Source: Ignavibacteria bacterium
GTDB taxonomy: Bacteria; Bacteroidota; Ignavibacteria; Kapaibacteriales; UBA2268
Direction: 5' to 3'
Length of the DNA: 37,421 bases
Assembly: GCA_012522895.1 (NCBI GenBank)
Contig: JAAYJM010000119.1
Span: 1-37,421, forward strand
Position numbers and translations under genes: made by a program. This document shows positions 17,734 to 27,130 of the stretch, in pieces. Under the pieces are notes generated by a model. That model made no database searches and had not been told where the DNA came from. It saw only the letters and a list, made by a program, of their open reading frames with translations. Every line of letters starts with the position of its first letter. Position 1 is the first letter of the stretch.

Positions 17734-17773
17734 AAAAATCAACACAGGAGCCGAAGCTTCTATGTTGATTTTT
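17734..17773. terminator. Bidirectional terminator between convergent nagZ and ahcY
   Basis: AAAAATCAACA and TGTTGATTTTT form an 11-bp arm. After one mismatch an inner stem (AGGAGC / GCTTCT) continues around a CGA loop. A-rich and T-rich flanks allow termination from both strands. Confidence 0.85.
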
Positions 17774-17811
17774 AGAGATTTAAGACGCTTATTATTTTTT
17801 AGATAATAATT

Positions 17812-19131
17812 TTAAGTTCCAGCATTATAATCGTTAATGTATTCAATTTGCTTTGGACTTAAAGCGTCAATTTTGATTCCCATAGATTCGAGCTTTGTAT
17901 TTGCAATAAACTCATCTTGTTCTACAGGCAAATCTATAACTTCAAGCGGGAGTTTCTTGCCCGCTTTGTGGCTTTCTACTAATCGGAGATGGGACATGAA
18001 TTGATTAGCAAAGGACATATCCATAACCTCCGAGGGATGCCCTTCTGCAGCTGCAAGGTTTACCAAGCGACCCTGTGCAAGTAAAAAGATTTTTTTCCCA
18101 TTTTTTAAATGATACTCCTCGCAATTTGGACGAATCGTTCTTTTGCTTATAGAGATCGCTTCCAATTCTGGAATAGTAATTTCGGCATCGTAGTGACCGG
18201 TGTTACAGACGATTGCTCCTTCTTTCATCGCTTCAAAATGCTCTTTACGAATGACATCGCAAACTCCGGTTGCAGTAACAAATATATCTCCAACTTTTGC
18301 AGCTTCGTCCATAGTCATCACTTCGTGCCCCTCAAGAATAGCTTTAATTGCAGCAGTTGCTTTAACCTCGGTGCAAATTGTGTTTGCGCCCATACCTTTG
18401 GCGCGCTTAGCAACGCCGGAGCCACAATGCCCATGCCCCGCGACAACAACGTTTTTCCCGGCAAGCAAAACAGATGTAGCTCTCAAAATGCCGTCAAGAG
18501 TAGATTGTCCAGTTCCGTAGACGTTATCAAAATCCCATTTTGTTTCTGTGTCATTCACGGCATAAACGGGGTAATAAAGCTTTTTGCTTGCTGCCCTTGC
18601 GCGTAGGCGTTGAATTCCTGTTGTGGTTTCTTCTGTTCCGCCAAGGATAAAATTTTTAGCTAAATCGGGGTAGCTTTCGTGAACTGTGTTTATTAAATCG
18701 CAGCCATCGTCTAAAGTAAGATGCGGCGGCTCGTCTATGGTTCTTTCAATGCACCAATAAAAATCTTCTTTATTATCATACCAAGCAAAAATGGAAATAC
18801 CTTCATCTGCGAGTGCTGCTGCGACTGCATCATTCGTTGAAAGTGGATTGCAGCCAGACCAAGAAACTTCTGCTCCAGCGTCTTTAAAAGTGCGGATTAG
18901 AACAGCTGTTTCCTTGGTTACGTGAAGGCAGCCGGCAATTTTATAGCCTTTAAAAGGCTTGGTCTTGCTGTATTCTTCTCTTAACTTTGCAAGCACTGGC
19001 ATTCTTGATTCTGCCCAATCAATTAGCTTTCTTCCTTCTTCTGCTAATTTAAGTGACCTAACGCAATATTTCCCTGACAGCTCGTCAAAATTGCCTTGTG
19101 CTTTTTTTGGTGGATATTTTTTTTCTGTCAT
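17812..19131 (-). CDS. ahcY: Adenosylhomocysteinase (S-adenosyl-L-homocysteine hydrolase)
   Basis: The enzyme hydrolyses S-adenosylhomocysteine to adenosine and homocysteine using bound NAD, relieving product inhibition of methyltransferases. Visible landmarks: GCLHVTKETAVLI near the N-terminus, AVNDTETKWDFDNVYGTGQS (substrate-binding region), the dinucleotide fold KNVVVAGHGHCGSGVA, VTATGVCDVI, and NTGHYDAEI. The 439-aa protein ends IEYINDYNAGT and lacks the KPDHYRY-like tail of the longer eukaryotic/proteobacterial form, so it belongs to the shorter type seen in archaea and some bacteria. AAGGAAT precedes the ATG. It lies 50 bases after metK on the same strand and is probably co-transcribed with it. 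Confidence 0.95.
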   Translation of the reverse strand: MTEKKYPPKKAQGNFDELSGKYCVRSLKLAEEGRKLIDWAESRMPVLAKLREEYSKTKPFKGYKIAGCLHVTKETAVLIRTFKDAGAEVSWSGCNPLSTNDAVAAALADEGISIFAWYDNKEDFYWCIERTIDEPPHLTLDDGCDLINTVHESYPDLAKNFILGGTEETTTGIQRLRARAASKKLYYPVYAVNDTETKWDFDNVYGTGQSTLDGILRATSVLLAGKNVVVAGHGHCGSGVAKRAKGMGANTICTEVKATAAIKAILEGHEVMTMDEAAKVGDIFVTATGVCDVIRKEHFEAMKEGAIVCNTGHYDAEITIPELEAISISKRTIRPNCEEYHLKNGKKIFLLAQGRLVNLAAAEGHPSEVMDMSFANQFMSHLRLVESHKAGKKLPLEVIDLPVEQDEFIANTKLESMGIKIDALSPKQIEYINDYNAGT

Positions 19132-19181
19132 TTTATTCCTTATTCTATTTAAAAAAATTATTTCATTTGATAGTTATCAGC

Positions 19182-20384
19182 CTATACGTTCTTATAAGGG
19201 CTTGGTATTTTAAATTCATCTTTGCTGCCTGCGTCTTCGCCAAATTTTTCTTTAAACATATCGACTAAATCAAGTTTTTCCCAAGAAAATTCTGGTCTGC
19301 CGAAATGCCCATAAGCTGCAGTTTGGCGATAAATTGGAGTGCGTAGATTTAAGCGATATATTATACCATTCGGGGTTAAATCAATGTTTTTAATAATAAA
19401 ATCTGCAAGCTCGGTGCTTTTAACTTTGGAGCTGCCGTGAGTATCTATATGGACAGACACTGGCTTTGCAACTCCAATAGCATAAGCAAGCTGAATGGTG
19501 CATTCTTTTGCAATACCGGCTGCGACAATATTTTTTGCAAGATGGCGAGCAGCGTAAGCAGCGGAGCGGTCAACTTTCGATGGGTCTTTTCCAGAAAAAG
19601 CACCTCCGCCGTGAGGGGCGCGCCCTCCATAAGTATCGACAATAATCTTTCTGCCAGTAAGACCAGTATCCCCGTGAGGGCCACCGATTACAAATTTTCC
19701 AGTCGGATTTACCAAATATTTAGTATTATTTAAATACTTTTCTGGAATAATTTCTTTAATAACATATTTTATAATATCTTCGCGAATTTGCTCTTGGCTT
19801 GCATCTGGATTATGCTGAGCAGCCATAACAACGGTATCTACCCTTAAAATCTCTCCACTGTCGCTATATTCAATCGTAACTTGGGATTTTGAATCGGGGC
19901 GCAAGTATGGCATTAAATCTTTATTGTTTTTCCTAATATCGCTTAGTTTTCTAACTAACTTATGAGCATACATAATAGTTGCTGGCATAAGCTCTTCAGT
20001 TTCATTGCAAGCATAACCAAACATCATACCTTGGTCGCCAGCTCCTCCGCCATCAACTCCGAGTGCAATGTCGGGAGATTGGTGGTTAATAACGTTAACA
20101 ACGCTACAGGAATGAGAATCGAAGCGATAACCAGCATCGGTATAGCCTATGTCATAGATAACAGATCGGACCAAGGATTGTAAATCTACGTAAGTGTTTG
20201 TTGTGATTTCTCCGCCAACTACGATTAAGCCAGTAGAGGCAAAGCATTCGCAGGCAACGCGGCTCAAAGGGTCGTCCTTTAGCATTGCGTCAAGCACAGC
20301 ATCGGACACCTGGTCACATATCTTGTCTGGATGCCCTTCTGAAACAGATTCAGAAGTGAATAGGAAAGTATTTTTTAAGCTCAT
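19182..20384 (-). CDS. metK: S-adenosylmethionine synthase
   Basis: The enzyme forms S-adenosylmethionine from methionine and ATP in the cytoplasm. The family signatures are all present: [16 protein letters not shown] at the N-terminus, the [12 protein letters not shown] hexapeptide region at about residue 115, [18 protein letters not shown] (about 230-250), and the P-loop-like [16 protein letters not shown] (about 257-272). The 400-aa length is typical. The start is fixed by AAGGAAA seven bases upstream of the ATG. With ahcY immediately downstream, the pair supplies SAM and clears its by-product. I looked for a SAM-sensing leader in the 134-base divergent gap and saw none. Confidence 0.97.
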   Translation of the reverse strand: MSLKNTFLFTSESVSEGHPDKICDQVSDAVLDAMLKDDPLSRVACECFASTGLIVVGGEITTNTYVDLQSLVRSVIYDIGYTDAGYRFDSHSCSVVNVINHQSPDIALGVDGGGAGDQGMMFGYACNETEELMPATIMYAHKLVRKLSDIRKNNKDLMPYLRPDSKSQVTIEYSDSGEILRVDTVVMAAQHNPDASQEQIREDIIKYVIKEIIPEKYLNNTKYLVNPTGKFVIGGPHGDTGLTGRKIIVDTYGGRAPHGGGAFSGKDPSKVDRSAAYAARHLAKNIVAAGIAKECTIQLAYAIGVAKPVSVHIDTHGSSKVKSTELADFIIKNIDLTPNGIIYRLNLRTPIYRQTAAYGHFGRPEFSWEKLDLVDMFKEKFGEDAGSKDEFKIPSPYKNV

Positions 20385-20415
20385 TATTTTCCTTAAATTA
20401 GTATTTTTTAATTTA

Positions 20416-20423
20416 CAAATTTA
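20416..20423 (-). promoter_or_regulatory. Possible -7 promoter element for metK
   Basis: On the minus strand this reads TAAATTTG, matching TAnnTTTG. A TTG lies 16 bases upstream of it, slightly short of the 17-23 base spacing reported for Flavobacterium-type promoters. The putative transcript would have a leader of about 25 bases. Confidence 0.35.
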
Positions 20424-20472
20424 GCAAAATAGCTCATAACAAAAAAGTATTAAAAAAATCACAAAAAAAAGC

Positions 20473-20518
20473 TATTTTTGTAAAAAAGTATTTTTGTTTT
20501 AAATCTTAAAGGAAAAAA
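20473..20518 (+). promoter_or_regulatory. Possible -7 elements and Shine-Dalgarno for the aldehyde dehydrogenase
   Basis: TATTTTTG occurs twice (20473-20480 and 20489-20496), each matching TAnnTTTG, but neither has a TTG at -33. AAAGGAAAA lies just before the ATG at 20519. Confidence 0.3.
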
Positions 20519-22000
20519 ATGTCAGAGTTCAAGAATTATATTAATGGAAAATGGGTGCCTGCCAAATTTGGAAAAACTTTTAAAAACATTAACCCAGCAA
20601 ATATTGAGGATATAATAGGCGATTTCGCTTTTTCAGAGCAGGAAGATGTAAATGAAGCTGTTGCAGCAGCAAAAGCAGCTTTTAAAACCTGGCGACTTGT
20701 CCCCGCTCCAAAGCGTGGCGATATGCTGCGGAAAGCGGGAGATATTTTCAATCGTAGAAAAGAGGAACTTGCCCGCATTATGACTCGCGAAATGGGAAAG
20801 CCAGTATTTGAGACCAAAGGCGACATTCAGGAAGCTATTGACACTGCTTACTATGCTGCCACAGAAACCCGCAGACTCTTTGGGCATACAGCTCCGAGCG
20901 AGATGTCCAATAAAATGAATCTTTCATTTAGATACCCTGTTGGAGTGTGCGGCATCATTACCGCTTTCAATTTCCCGATCGCAGTTCCATCTTGGAAAAT
21001 TTTACCCGCCCTTGCCGCTGGAAACACCGTTGTTTATAAGCCATCGAAAGATGCGCCTCATTCCGGGGTGATTTTTGCTGAAATACTTGAAGAAGCGGGT
21101 ATTCCTCCGGGCGTCTTCAATTTACTGCTCGGAAAAGGAAGTATGGGAAATATGATTGTTGAGCACCCAGACGTTAATTTAATTGCCTTTACTGGCTCAA
21201 CCGATATTGGCTTTAAGCTTGGCGAGATTTGCGGCCGCACTAATAAAAAATGCTCGCTTGAAATGGGCGGTAAAAATGCTCAAATCGTTATGCCAGATGC
21301 AAATTTCGATCTTGCTATTGATGGCGTTCTTTGGGGCGCTTTTGGAACTACTGGGCAACGCTGCACTGCAACTTCACGTTTAATTATCCATAAAGACTGC
21401 TATGATGAATTTATTGGCTTATTAAAAGAAAAAGCTGAAACGCTTCGCCTTGGCAGCGGATTGGAAGAATCCACGCAAGTTGGACCAGTTGTCCACGAGC
21501 AGCAATTGCAAACCTGTATTAATTATACAAAGATTGGGAAGGAAGAAGGAGCAAAGCTTATTCTCGGCGGTGAGCGAGCAACTGATGGCAATTTAGCAAA
21601 AGGTTATTTCTTCAAACCCACTATTTTTATTGACGTAACGAAAGATATGAGACTTTTCAAAGAAGAGATTTTTGGTCCTATTCTTTCAGTAACTAAAGCA
21701 GACTCGCTTGAACACGCAATTGAATTGCAAAATACTTGCGACTTTGGATTGTCCTCATCTATTTACACAAAGAACGTAAATGACGCATTTAAAGCTGTTC
21801 GCGATATTGAAGCCGGCATTACTTATGTCAATAGCCCTACTATTGGGGCGGAAGCACACATGCCCTTTGGTGGAGTAAAAGGCACTGGCAACGGACATCG
21901 CGAAGGCGGCTGGACGGTGTTCGATATCTTTACAGAATGGAAAACCGTCTATATTGACTTTTCCGATACTTTGCAAAGAGCTCAAATAGATAATTATTAA
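20519..22000 (+). CDS. NAD(P)-dependent aldehyde dehydrogenase family protein
   Basis: The 493-aa product is a full-length ALDH-superfamily enzyme oxidising an aldehyde to an acid in the cytoplasm. Visible: [20 protein letters not shown] with YKPS (cofactor site), FTGSTDIG (Rossmann turn), catalytic Glu at about 248 in LEMGGKNA, catalytic Cys at about 282 in [15 protein letters not shown], and [14 protein letters not shown] near the end. The C-terminal [21 protein letters not shown] resembles the ALDH subgroup related to antiquitin and alpha-ketoglutarate-semialdehyde dehydrogenases. I cannot fix the substrate. It is divergent from metK and ends in its own terminator, so it is probably monocistronic. 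Confidence 0.93.
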   Translation: MSEFKNYINGKWVPAKFGKTFKNINPANIEDIIGDFAFSEQEDVNEAVAAAKAAFKTWRLVPAPKRGDMLRKAGDIFNRRKEELARIMTREMGKPVFETKGDIQEAIDTAYYAATETRRLFGHTAPSEMSNKMNLSFRYPVGVCGIITAFNFPIAVPSWKILPALAAGNTVVYKPSKDAPHSGVIFAEILEEAGIPPGVFNLLLGKGSMGNMIVEHPDVNLIAFTGSTDIGFKLGEICGRTNKKCSLEMGGKNAQIVMPDANFDLAIDGVLWGAFGTTGQRCTATSRLIIHKDCYDEFIGLLKEKAETLRLGSGLEESTQVGPVVHEQQLQTCINYTKIGKEEGAKLILGGERATDGNLAKGYFFKPTIFIDVTKDMRLFKEEIFGPILSVTKADSLEHAIELQNTCDFGLSSSIYTKNVNDAFKAVRDIEAGITYVNSPTIGAEAHMPFGGVKGTGNGHREGGWTVFDIFTEWKTVYIDFSDTLQRAQIDNY

Positions 22001-22034
22001 TATAGAACATTATTAATAAGAAAGATTGTAAAAT

Positions 22035-22080
22035 ATCCCGCGAAATTGAAGTCGCGTTTCAATTCCGCGGGATTTTTTTT
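22035..22080 (+). terminator. Strong intrinsic terminator after the aldehyde dehydrogenase
   Basis: ATCCCGCG (22035-22042) pairs with CGCGGGAT (22066-22073). After a single mismatch, AATTGAA pairs with TTCAATT. Eight Ts follow. This is the most GC-rich hairpin in the window. Confidence 0.92.
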
Positions 22081-22262
22081 ATGCCTTTTAAAGAATTTTT
22101 ATAATCGAAACGACACAAAACGCTCTACTTCTTTTTCCATTTCTCATCTTTTCTACGTTGAAAGCTTATCGTTAGTTAAAAATGTATTTTTTATTAAACG
22201 TTAAGTCTATATATTTCAAACAGAACAGTCTTTTTCTTTTTTGGGCATAATATTTGCTAAAA

Positions 22263-22292
22263 TTGATTATATTAGAGGCAAAATTAGTTTTG
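22263..22292 (+). promoter_or_regulatory. Candidate Bacteroidota-type promoter for the surE-signalling cluster
   Basis: TTG at 22263-22265 and TAGTTTTG at 22285-22292 are separated by exactly 19 bases, matching the -33 TTG / -7 TAnnTTTG arrangement. Transcription would begin near 22299, shortly before the surE ATG at 22317. That rules out the ORF-track start at 22254. The rest of the 316-base gap between the ALDH gene and surE holds only the upstream terminator; I see nothing else in it. Confidence 0.5.
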
Positions 22293-22316
22293 TTAAATGA
22301 AATAACTATTGAGCAA

Positions 22317-23084
22317 ATGAACAAAAAATTGAAGATATTAATAACAAATGATGACGGCATTGATTCCCCTGGCTTGAAAGAACTTGCGATAGCTCTTAAT
22401 AAAATAGCAGATCTGCTCGTTGTGGCACCTGACCGACAACGCAGCGCCATTAGTCAAGCAATGACAATCGCAGCTCCTTTAATGCCTCACTCTTTAAATG
22501 TAGCTGAAAATATAGTCGCTTACGCAGTAAACGGAACACCAGTTGATTGTGTAAAGCTTGGCGTTTCTTCTTTGATGAAAGAAAAACCCGATCTGATATG
22601 CGCTGGAATTAATTTAGGTCCAAATACCTCGGTAAGCGTTGCATATTCCGGAACGGTTGCCGCTGCTATGGAGGGAGTTGTGCAAGGAATACCTTCGATA
22701 GCTTTTTCTTTGAATTCTTTTAGCTATAATCAAGATTTTAAATCCGCTGCAAATTATGCTTACAAAATTCTTAATTTGCTTATTAAAGAAGAATTGCCAA
22801 AGGATTTGCTATTAAACGTGAACATTCCAAGCTTAGCTGAGCGGGAAATAAAGGGCATAAAAGTTACTCATTTAAGCAATTCAAAATGGATAGACGCATA
22901 CCAAAAAAGAATAGACCCTTTTGGTCGTGAATACTATTGGTTTAGTGGAGAATTTGTAAATTTTGATAATGATGCAAATTCGGACGATAATGCACTAAAA
23001 AACGGCTTTGTATCGATAAGTCCAATTAAAGTGAATTATTATCGGTCTGAATACTCAAGTCTTTTAGAAAAAATATTTTTATAG
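22317..23084 (+). CDS. surE: 5'/3'-nucleotidase SurE
   Basis: I start at ATG 22317 (255 aa) and not at 22254 because the family begins within a few residues of LKILITNDDGI, and the candidate promoter overlaps the upstream extension. SurE is a metal-dependent nucleoside monophosphate phosphatase. The metal ligands are the two Asp of NDDG (about 12-13), Ser in QRSAIS, and Asn in GINLGPNTS. YSGTVAAAMEG is the conserved loop. One difference is NTSVSVAYSGT where most members have N-x-G-x-D(V/I)-x-YSGT. It heads the signalling cluster, with an 11-base gap to the next gene, so co-transcription is likely. Confidence 0.93.
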   Translation: MNKKLKILITNDDGIDSPGLKELAIALNKIADLLVVAPDRQRSAISQAMTIAAPLMPHSLNVAENIVAYAVNGTPVDCVKLGVSSLMKEKPDLICAGINLGPNTSVSVAYSGTVAAAMEGVVQGIPSIAFSLNSFSYNQDFKSAANYAYKILNLLIKEELPKDLLLNVNIPSLAEREIKGIKVTHLSNSKWIDAYQKRIDPFGREYYWFSGEFVNFDNDANSDDNALKNGFVSISPIKVNYYRSEYSSLLEKIFL

Positions 23085-23095
23085 AATGAATTTCT

Positions 23096-23425
23096 ATGCC
23101 AACTATTGTGCAAGTTGAAAATATTGAAAGCAAAATGGTTTTAGCGGAACCAGTTATAAGCAGTTTTGGACAGATACTGATTCCAGCTGGCACTGAATTA
23201 TGTGAAAGTCATAGAAGAATTTTAAAAACTTGGAATGTTAATGTAGTGGTTATCAAAGGCGAATCGGCAAATAACATCGAAGAGATAAGCGAAGATCTTA
23301 TCAAGTTAGCAAGGAATCGTTTTATCGAAAGAATTCATTGGGAGCCGAGAAATCCCATTGAAGAGGACCTTGTAAACATTGGAATAATTAAGCTCGCTCA
23401 ATCAATAATTGAAGATGGAAAGTAA
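23096..23425 (+). CDS. Small cytoplasmic protein resembling the N-terminal domain of HD-GYP proteins
   Basis: This is a 109-aa protein without signal peptide or membrane segment. The first ~60 residues follow the pattern V..I..KMVLAEPV..S.G.IL.PAGTEL...H..IL..W.V..V.V. That is typical of the small beta-rich domain (DUF3391-like) found before HD-GYP domains in c-di-GMP phosphodiesterases. The remaining 50 residues look helical. It is encoded directly before an HDOD gene and its 3' end overlaps the most upstream candidate starts of that gene, so the pair is translationally linked. It probably partners or regulates the HDOD protein. The assignment is by pattern only. Confidence 0.65.
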   Translation: MPTIVQVENIESKMVLAEPVISSFGQILIPAGTELCESHRRILKTWNVNVVVIKGESANNIEEISEDLIKLARNRFIERIHWEPRNPIEEDLVNIGIIKLAQSIIEDGK

Positions 23426-24275
23426 AATGGAATTGACTGAGAAAATATTGCATATTATTGAGGATTTTCCAACCCTTCCTACTATTTATAGTGCGCTATC
23501 AGATCTGATGGCTAATCCGCATTCAACCCAAAGGGAAATTACGGAGCTAATTATGACAGATCAAGCTGCGGCTGCAAAAGTTCTAAAATTTGCAAATTCA
23601 GCAATTTTTGGATTTTCAACAAGAATAGAAAGCATTAGTCAAGCTGTTTTTTTTCTTGGATTTGAAGAGATAAAAAACTTAGTAGTTGCTTTAAAAATAA
23701 TTGACTTATTTAGGAAGAGTAAAATTAGCAATCATTTTAACCCAGTCGAATTTTGGAAACATTCAATCGCTGTTGGGGTGATTACAAGAGCAATTGGCAA
23801 TTACATGGGAACAAAAGATTTAGACAACTATTTCCTTGCAGGTATATTGCACGATATAGGAAAGTTGTTTTTCATTAAATATATGGAAAACGAATACGTT
23901 GAGGTGCTTAATTATTCAGCTGACAATGGTATTTCTATTATCGAAGCTGAGCAGCGTATTCTTGGAGTTACGCATTGCAGATCTGGAGAAATCATTGCGG
24001 ACAAATGGAAATTACCACAAACCGTCCAAAATGCTATTAAGTATCATACAACAGGGCTAATAACTGGGCAAGCCGAAGAACTTCCAGCTGTTGTTCATAT
24101 AGCTAATATAACAGCGAGGGTTTTAGAACTTGGTTTCCCCGGCGATAGGCTGATTCATCAGCCGAATTTAAAAGTTTGGGAATATTTATCGCCTCCAGAC
24201 AATATGTTTTCTAATATTTACAGTAAGATATTATACGATTATAATAATTCTTTACAAATTTTCTTATTAAAATAA
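23415..24275 (+). CDS. HDOD domain-containing signalling protein
   Basis: The product (287 aa from ATG 23415; 283 aa from ATG 23427, which has GGAAAG four bases upstream) is essentially one HDOD domain. It shows the start signature DFPTLPTIYSALSDLM, KVLKFANSAIFGF with ISQAVFFLGFEEIKNLV, a retained HD pair in LAGILHDIGKLFF (His about 146), and KWKLPQTVQNAIKYH. HDOD proteins are non-enzymatic or weakly characterised relatives of HD phosphohydrolases, often used as outputs of two-component and c-di-GMP signalling. It overlaps the preceding small gene and is followed 13 bases later by a histidine kinase, so it is a plausible output of that kinase. Confidence 0.88.
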   Translation: MESKMELTEKILHIIEDFPTLPTIYSALSDLMANPHSTQREITELIMTDQAAAAKVLKFANSAIFGFSTRIESISQAVFFLGFEEIKNLVVALKIIDLFRKSKISNHFNPVEFWKHSIAVGVITRAIGNYMGTKDLDNYFLAGILHDIGKLFFIKYMENEYVEVLNYSADNGISIIEAEQRILGVTHCRSGEIIADKWKLPQTVQNAIKYHTTGLITGQAEELPAVVHIANITARVLELGFPGDRLIHQPNLKVWEYLSPPDNMFSNIYSKILYDYNNSLQIFLLK

Positions 24276-24288
24276 CCTGCTCGACAAT

Positions 24289-26034
24289 ATGACGGATAGC
24301 TTGAAAAATATAAAAGATTTAATTGGTTTAATAAATGAATTTTCAGAGCAAGTCTTTGCTGCTAATCCTATTTATGAATCTATTGGCAGGGCTTTAAAAA
24401 TATTCTATGAGGCTTTACATTCAAAATACGCATCTTTATTCATTTTGAACGAAGAAACACTTGTGTTTGATTTTCGAGCAGTATATCCTTCGATTGCCAA
24501 ATCGCTAATTATTGCTGATTTTAATAGATTGGTCGATATTGGTGTGGTGGGGAAGGCAGTTGAAAATCGGGATATGCTTTTTTATGAGTTAAAAAATCTT
24601 GAGTTTGAAAATTCTTATTACCTTCTTTTTCCTTTACTCGCCCCCAATTCAATTATTGCGATTGTTCTCGTTCGTTTGGAAAGTAAATCTGAGCTTGAAA
24701 AAGAGCTTTTTCTTCCAACCTTAAAGTTTTATGCAAATCTTTTCTCCTTCTTAGTTCGTAACAATCAATTAGAAAACTCATTGGACAAAGCGAACAGCTT
24801 GTTAGAGCAAAGAATTGCCGCCCGGACCCTGTCTTTGATTCAAGGGAAAAGAGAGCTGCAAGAAATTTTAGATTCTATACAGTCCGGGGTAATGATTATC
24901 GACACTTTAACAAATAGAATAATAAGTGTAAACCCAGCGGCAGCCAATCTTCTTGAGGCAAAGTATGAAAAAATTGTTGGAAACGCGCCAAGCGTTTTTT
25001 TTAATAGTGATGAAGAGAAAAAGGAAGAAACTGCAAATTATATAAAATTTTCAAGAAATTTTGAATCGGAAATTAAAAACAGTAAAGCTGAGATAATTCC
25101 AATATTAAGAACCAGCGCCAATGTTACTTTAAAGGATAGAAAATATAGAATAGAGAGCTTTTTAGATATTACTGAGCAAAAAATGGCAGAAATCGCGCTC
25201 AAGCAATCTAACGAGCTATTGGAAATGAAAGTGCAAGAGCGAACTGAGGATTTGCAGATTTTAATTTACAAGCTGCAAAATGAAATAAAAGAGCGAGAAA
25301 AAGCAGAAGAAAAAGTAAGGGAAATGCTTGACAAGGAAAAAGAGCTAAATAAATTGAAAACCCGCTTTGTTTCTATGGTATCTCACGAATTTAAAACACC
25401 TTTAACTGTCATTAGCACCTCGGTCGAGCTTTTAGAGCAGTTTTATAATAGCTTTTCCAGTGAGGAAAGAGAGGAGTATTTTACCCGAATTTCTAAATCT
25501 ATAGACTTGATGAAAAGCCTTATAGAAAATGTTCTTTTTATTGGTAAGTCGGAAGCAGACAATTTAAACATTGCCCCCGATAAAATAAATTTGAAAAATC
25601 TATGCAGCAAAGTAATTGAAGATATTAAGCTGACTTTAAAAAAGAGAAGAGAATTTATTTTTGACTACAATGCCTCAAATACTCATGTGTATTTAGACGA
25701 AAAGTTAATCGAGCCAATGCTTATTAATTTGCTCAATAATGCTATAAAATATTCCGAAGAAGGTCCCGTTGAATTGCGAGTTCTGGAAAATTGCGATAAT
25801 CTGATTATTTCTGTAAAGGATTATGGGATTGGAATACCAGCCGAGGAGCAAGAAAAAATATTTGAAGCTTTTCACCGTGCAAATAATGTAGGGAATATTT
25901 CCGGCACCGGGCTTGGGATGTCAATTATTTTAAAAGCCGTTGAGCTGCATAAAGGACAAATCAATATTATTAGCGGCATTGACACTGGAACTACTTTTAC
26001 AATTACCATTCCAAAATCAAACATAATGAGTTAA
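24289..26034 (+). CDS. Soluble GAF/PAS sensor histidine kinase
   Basis: The 581-aa kinase has no membrane segment. Order: a GAF-like sensor (about 15-165; YASLFILNEET, GVVGKAVENRD), a helical linker, a PAS domain (about 190-300; LDSIQSGVMIIDT, ending FLDITEQK), a coiled coil (about 300-355), HisKA with H-box SHEFKTPLTV (phospho-His about 366), and a HATPase domain with N-box LINLLNNAIKYS (about 478), G1 DYGIGI (about 510) and G2 GTGLGM (about 540). All catalytic boxes are intact. The next gene begins two bases after the stop. It should sense a cytoplasmic cue and pass phosphate to the REC domain of that gene, but the partner is inferred from position. Confidence 0.93.
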   Translation: MTDSLKNIKDLIGLINEFSEQVFAANPIYESIGRALKIFYEALHSKYASLFILNEETLVFDFRAVYPSIAKSLIIADFNRLVDIGVVGKAVENRDMLFYELKNLEFENSYYLLFPLLAPNSIIAIVLVRLESKSELEKELFLPTLKFYANLFSFLVRNNQLENSLDKANSLLEQRIAARTLSLIQGKRELQEILDSIQSGVMIIDTLTNRIISVNPAAANLLEAKYEKIVGNAPSVFFNSDEEKKEETANYIKFSRNFESEIKNSKAEIIPILRTSANVTLKDRKYRIESFLDITEQKMAEIALKQSNELLEMKVQERTEDLQILIYKLQNEIKEREKAEEKVREMLDKEKELNKLKTRFVSMVSHEFKTPLTVISTSVELLEQFYNSFSSEEREEYFTRISKSIDLMKSLIENVLFIGKSEADNLNIAPDKINLKNLCSKVIEDIKLTLKKRREFIFDYNASNTHVYLDEKLIEPMLINLLNNAIKYSEEGPVELRVLENCDNLIISVKDYGIGIPAEEQEKIFEAFHRANNVGNISGTGLGMSIILKAVELHKGQINIISGIDTGTTFTITIPKSNIMS

Positions 26035-26036
26035 AT

Positions 26037-27128
26037 ATGTATAAAATTTTACTTGTTGAAGACGATTACGAAATGCGATCTAATATTAAAAGATATTTAG
26101 AGCTAAATAATTTTACTGTGTTTGACGCTGAAAATGGAAAAGAAGGGGCTGAGCTTGCAGCTATAAAACAACCAGATTTAATCGTCTCAGACATTTCGAT
26201 GCCCGTTCTTGATGGTTTTGAAATGCTTGCTCTACTGCAAAAAAACATAAGCACCGCAACAATACCTTTTTTATTTCTTAGCGCAAGGTCGGATAAATCC
26301 GATGTCCGCGAAGGGATGAAATTGGGTGCAAATGATTTTTTATCCAAACCTTTTTCCTTTTCAGAATTAATTGATGTGATTAATGTCCAGCTAAAGAAAA
26401 AAGAATTAGAGAAAAAGCAATCCGAGGATAGGATAGAGCAATTAAGGGAAAACATTCGGCTTGCCATTCCGCATGAGCTACGCACTCCGCTTAATTCCAT
26501 ACTTGGAATTTCTTCCATTTTAGCTAAATCCGAGGAGTTTTCCGAAGATACTAAGGAAATGGTGCAAATGCTAAATGAATCAGCCCAAAGACTGCATTCA
26601 ACTTTAGAAAAGTATAATCGATATGTTTATGTGGAGTTAATTACTTCTGACTATGCTGAAATTAATTATTTGCAAAGCAAAATTACAAACGCAGCCCAGT
26701 ATATAATAGAAGAAATTGCTTATAGCTATGCTGAAAAATTTAATAGAACTAAGGATTTAAAATTCGATCTTTGCAGTGCAGATTTAAAAATCTCAGAAGA
26801 GCATTTTGCCCTGCTACTTGAAGAGCTTTTGCACAATGCCTTTAAATTTTCTTTAGAGGGAAAAGTAATTGCAATAAATTCAAAAAAGAGCAACAATATT
26901 TTTTCTCTAACTATAAAAAATACTGGGCAGGGTTTTCCGAAAGATGCTTTAGAGCAAATTGGAGCTTTCGTCCAATTTGATAGAAAAAAATATGAGCAGC
27001 AAGGCATTGGGCTTGGGCTTATCATCGTTAAAAGAATAATCTCAATTTATAAGGGAAGTCTGGACATTGAGAGCGATGAAAAATCTTATACCGCCGTCAC
27101 CATTTCTTTGCCTCTAATTGAGGGCTGA
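26037..27128 (+). CDS. Hybrid response regulator-histidine kinase (REC-HisKA-HATPase)
   Basis: The 363-aa product begins with a receiver domain: VEDDYE, phosphoacceptor Asp about 52 in LIVSDISMPV, Ser of FLSAR, Lys of LSKPF. A short coil leads to an H-box PHELRTPLN (His about 146) and an HATPase domain with N-box LLHNAFKFS, FDRKKYEQQ and G2 GIGLGL. The motif around FDRKxYEQQGxGLGL marks a known group of REC-first kinases. The G1 box reads NTGQGF, with Asn in place of the Asp that normally contacts adenine, so ATP binding may be weakened. There is no DNA-binding output. It sits two bases after the sensor kinase and two bases before a glycosyltransferase. Confidence 0.9.
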   Translation: MYKILLVEDDYEMRSNIKRYLELNNFTVFDAENGKEGAELAAIKQPDLIVSDISMPVLDGFEMLALLQKNISTATIPFLFLSARSDKSDVREGMKLGANDFLSKPFSFSELIDVINVQLKKKELEKKQSEDRIEQLRENIRLAIPHELRTPLNSILGISSILAKSEEFSEDTKEMVQMLNESAQRLHSTLEKYNRYVYVELITSDYAEINYLQSKITNAAQYIIEEIAYSYAEKFNRTKDLKFDLCSADLKISEEHFALLLEELLHNAFKFSLEGKVIAINSKKSNNIFSLTIKNTGQGFPKDALEQIGAFVQFDRKKYEQQGIGLGLIIVKRIISIYKGSLDIESDEKSYTAVTISLPLIEG

Positions 27129-27130
27129 AA

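Noticed and set aside
18109-18606. Plus-strand ORFs of 165 and 106 aa within ahcY
   Set aside because: They are antisense shadows of a highly conserved enzyme and have Cys/Ser-rich compositions without motifs.
20385-20518. SAM-responsive riboswitch upstream of metK
   Set aside because: The 134-base divergent gap is nearly all A and T with no GC-rich paired elements; the likely leader is only about 25 bases.
22254-22316. Longer SurE start at 22254
   Set aside because: It adds 21 residues before a family start that fits exactly at 22317, and the region overlaps a candidate promoter.
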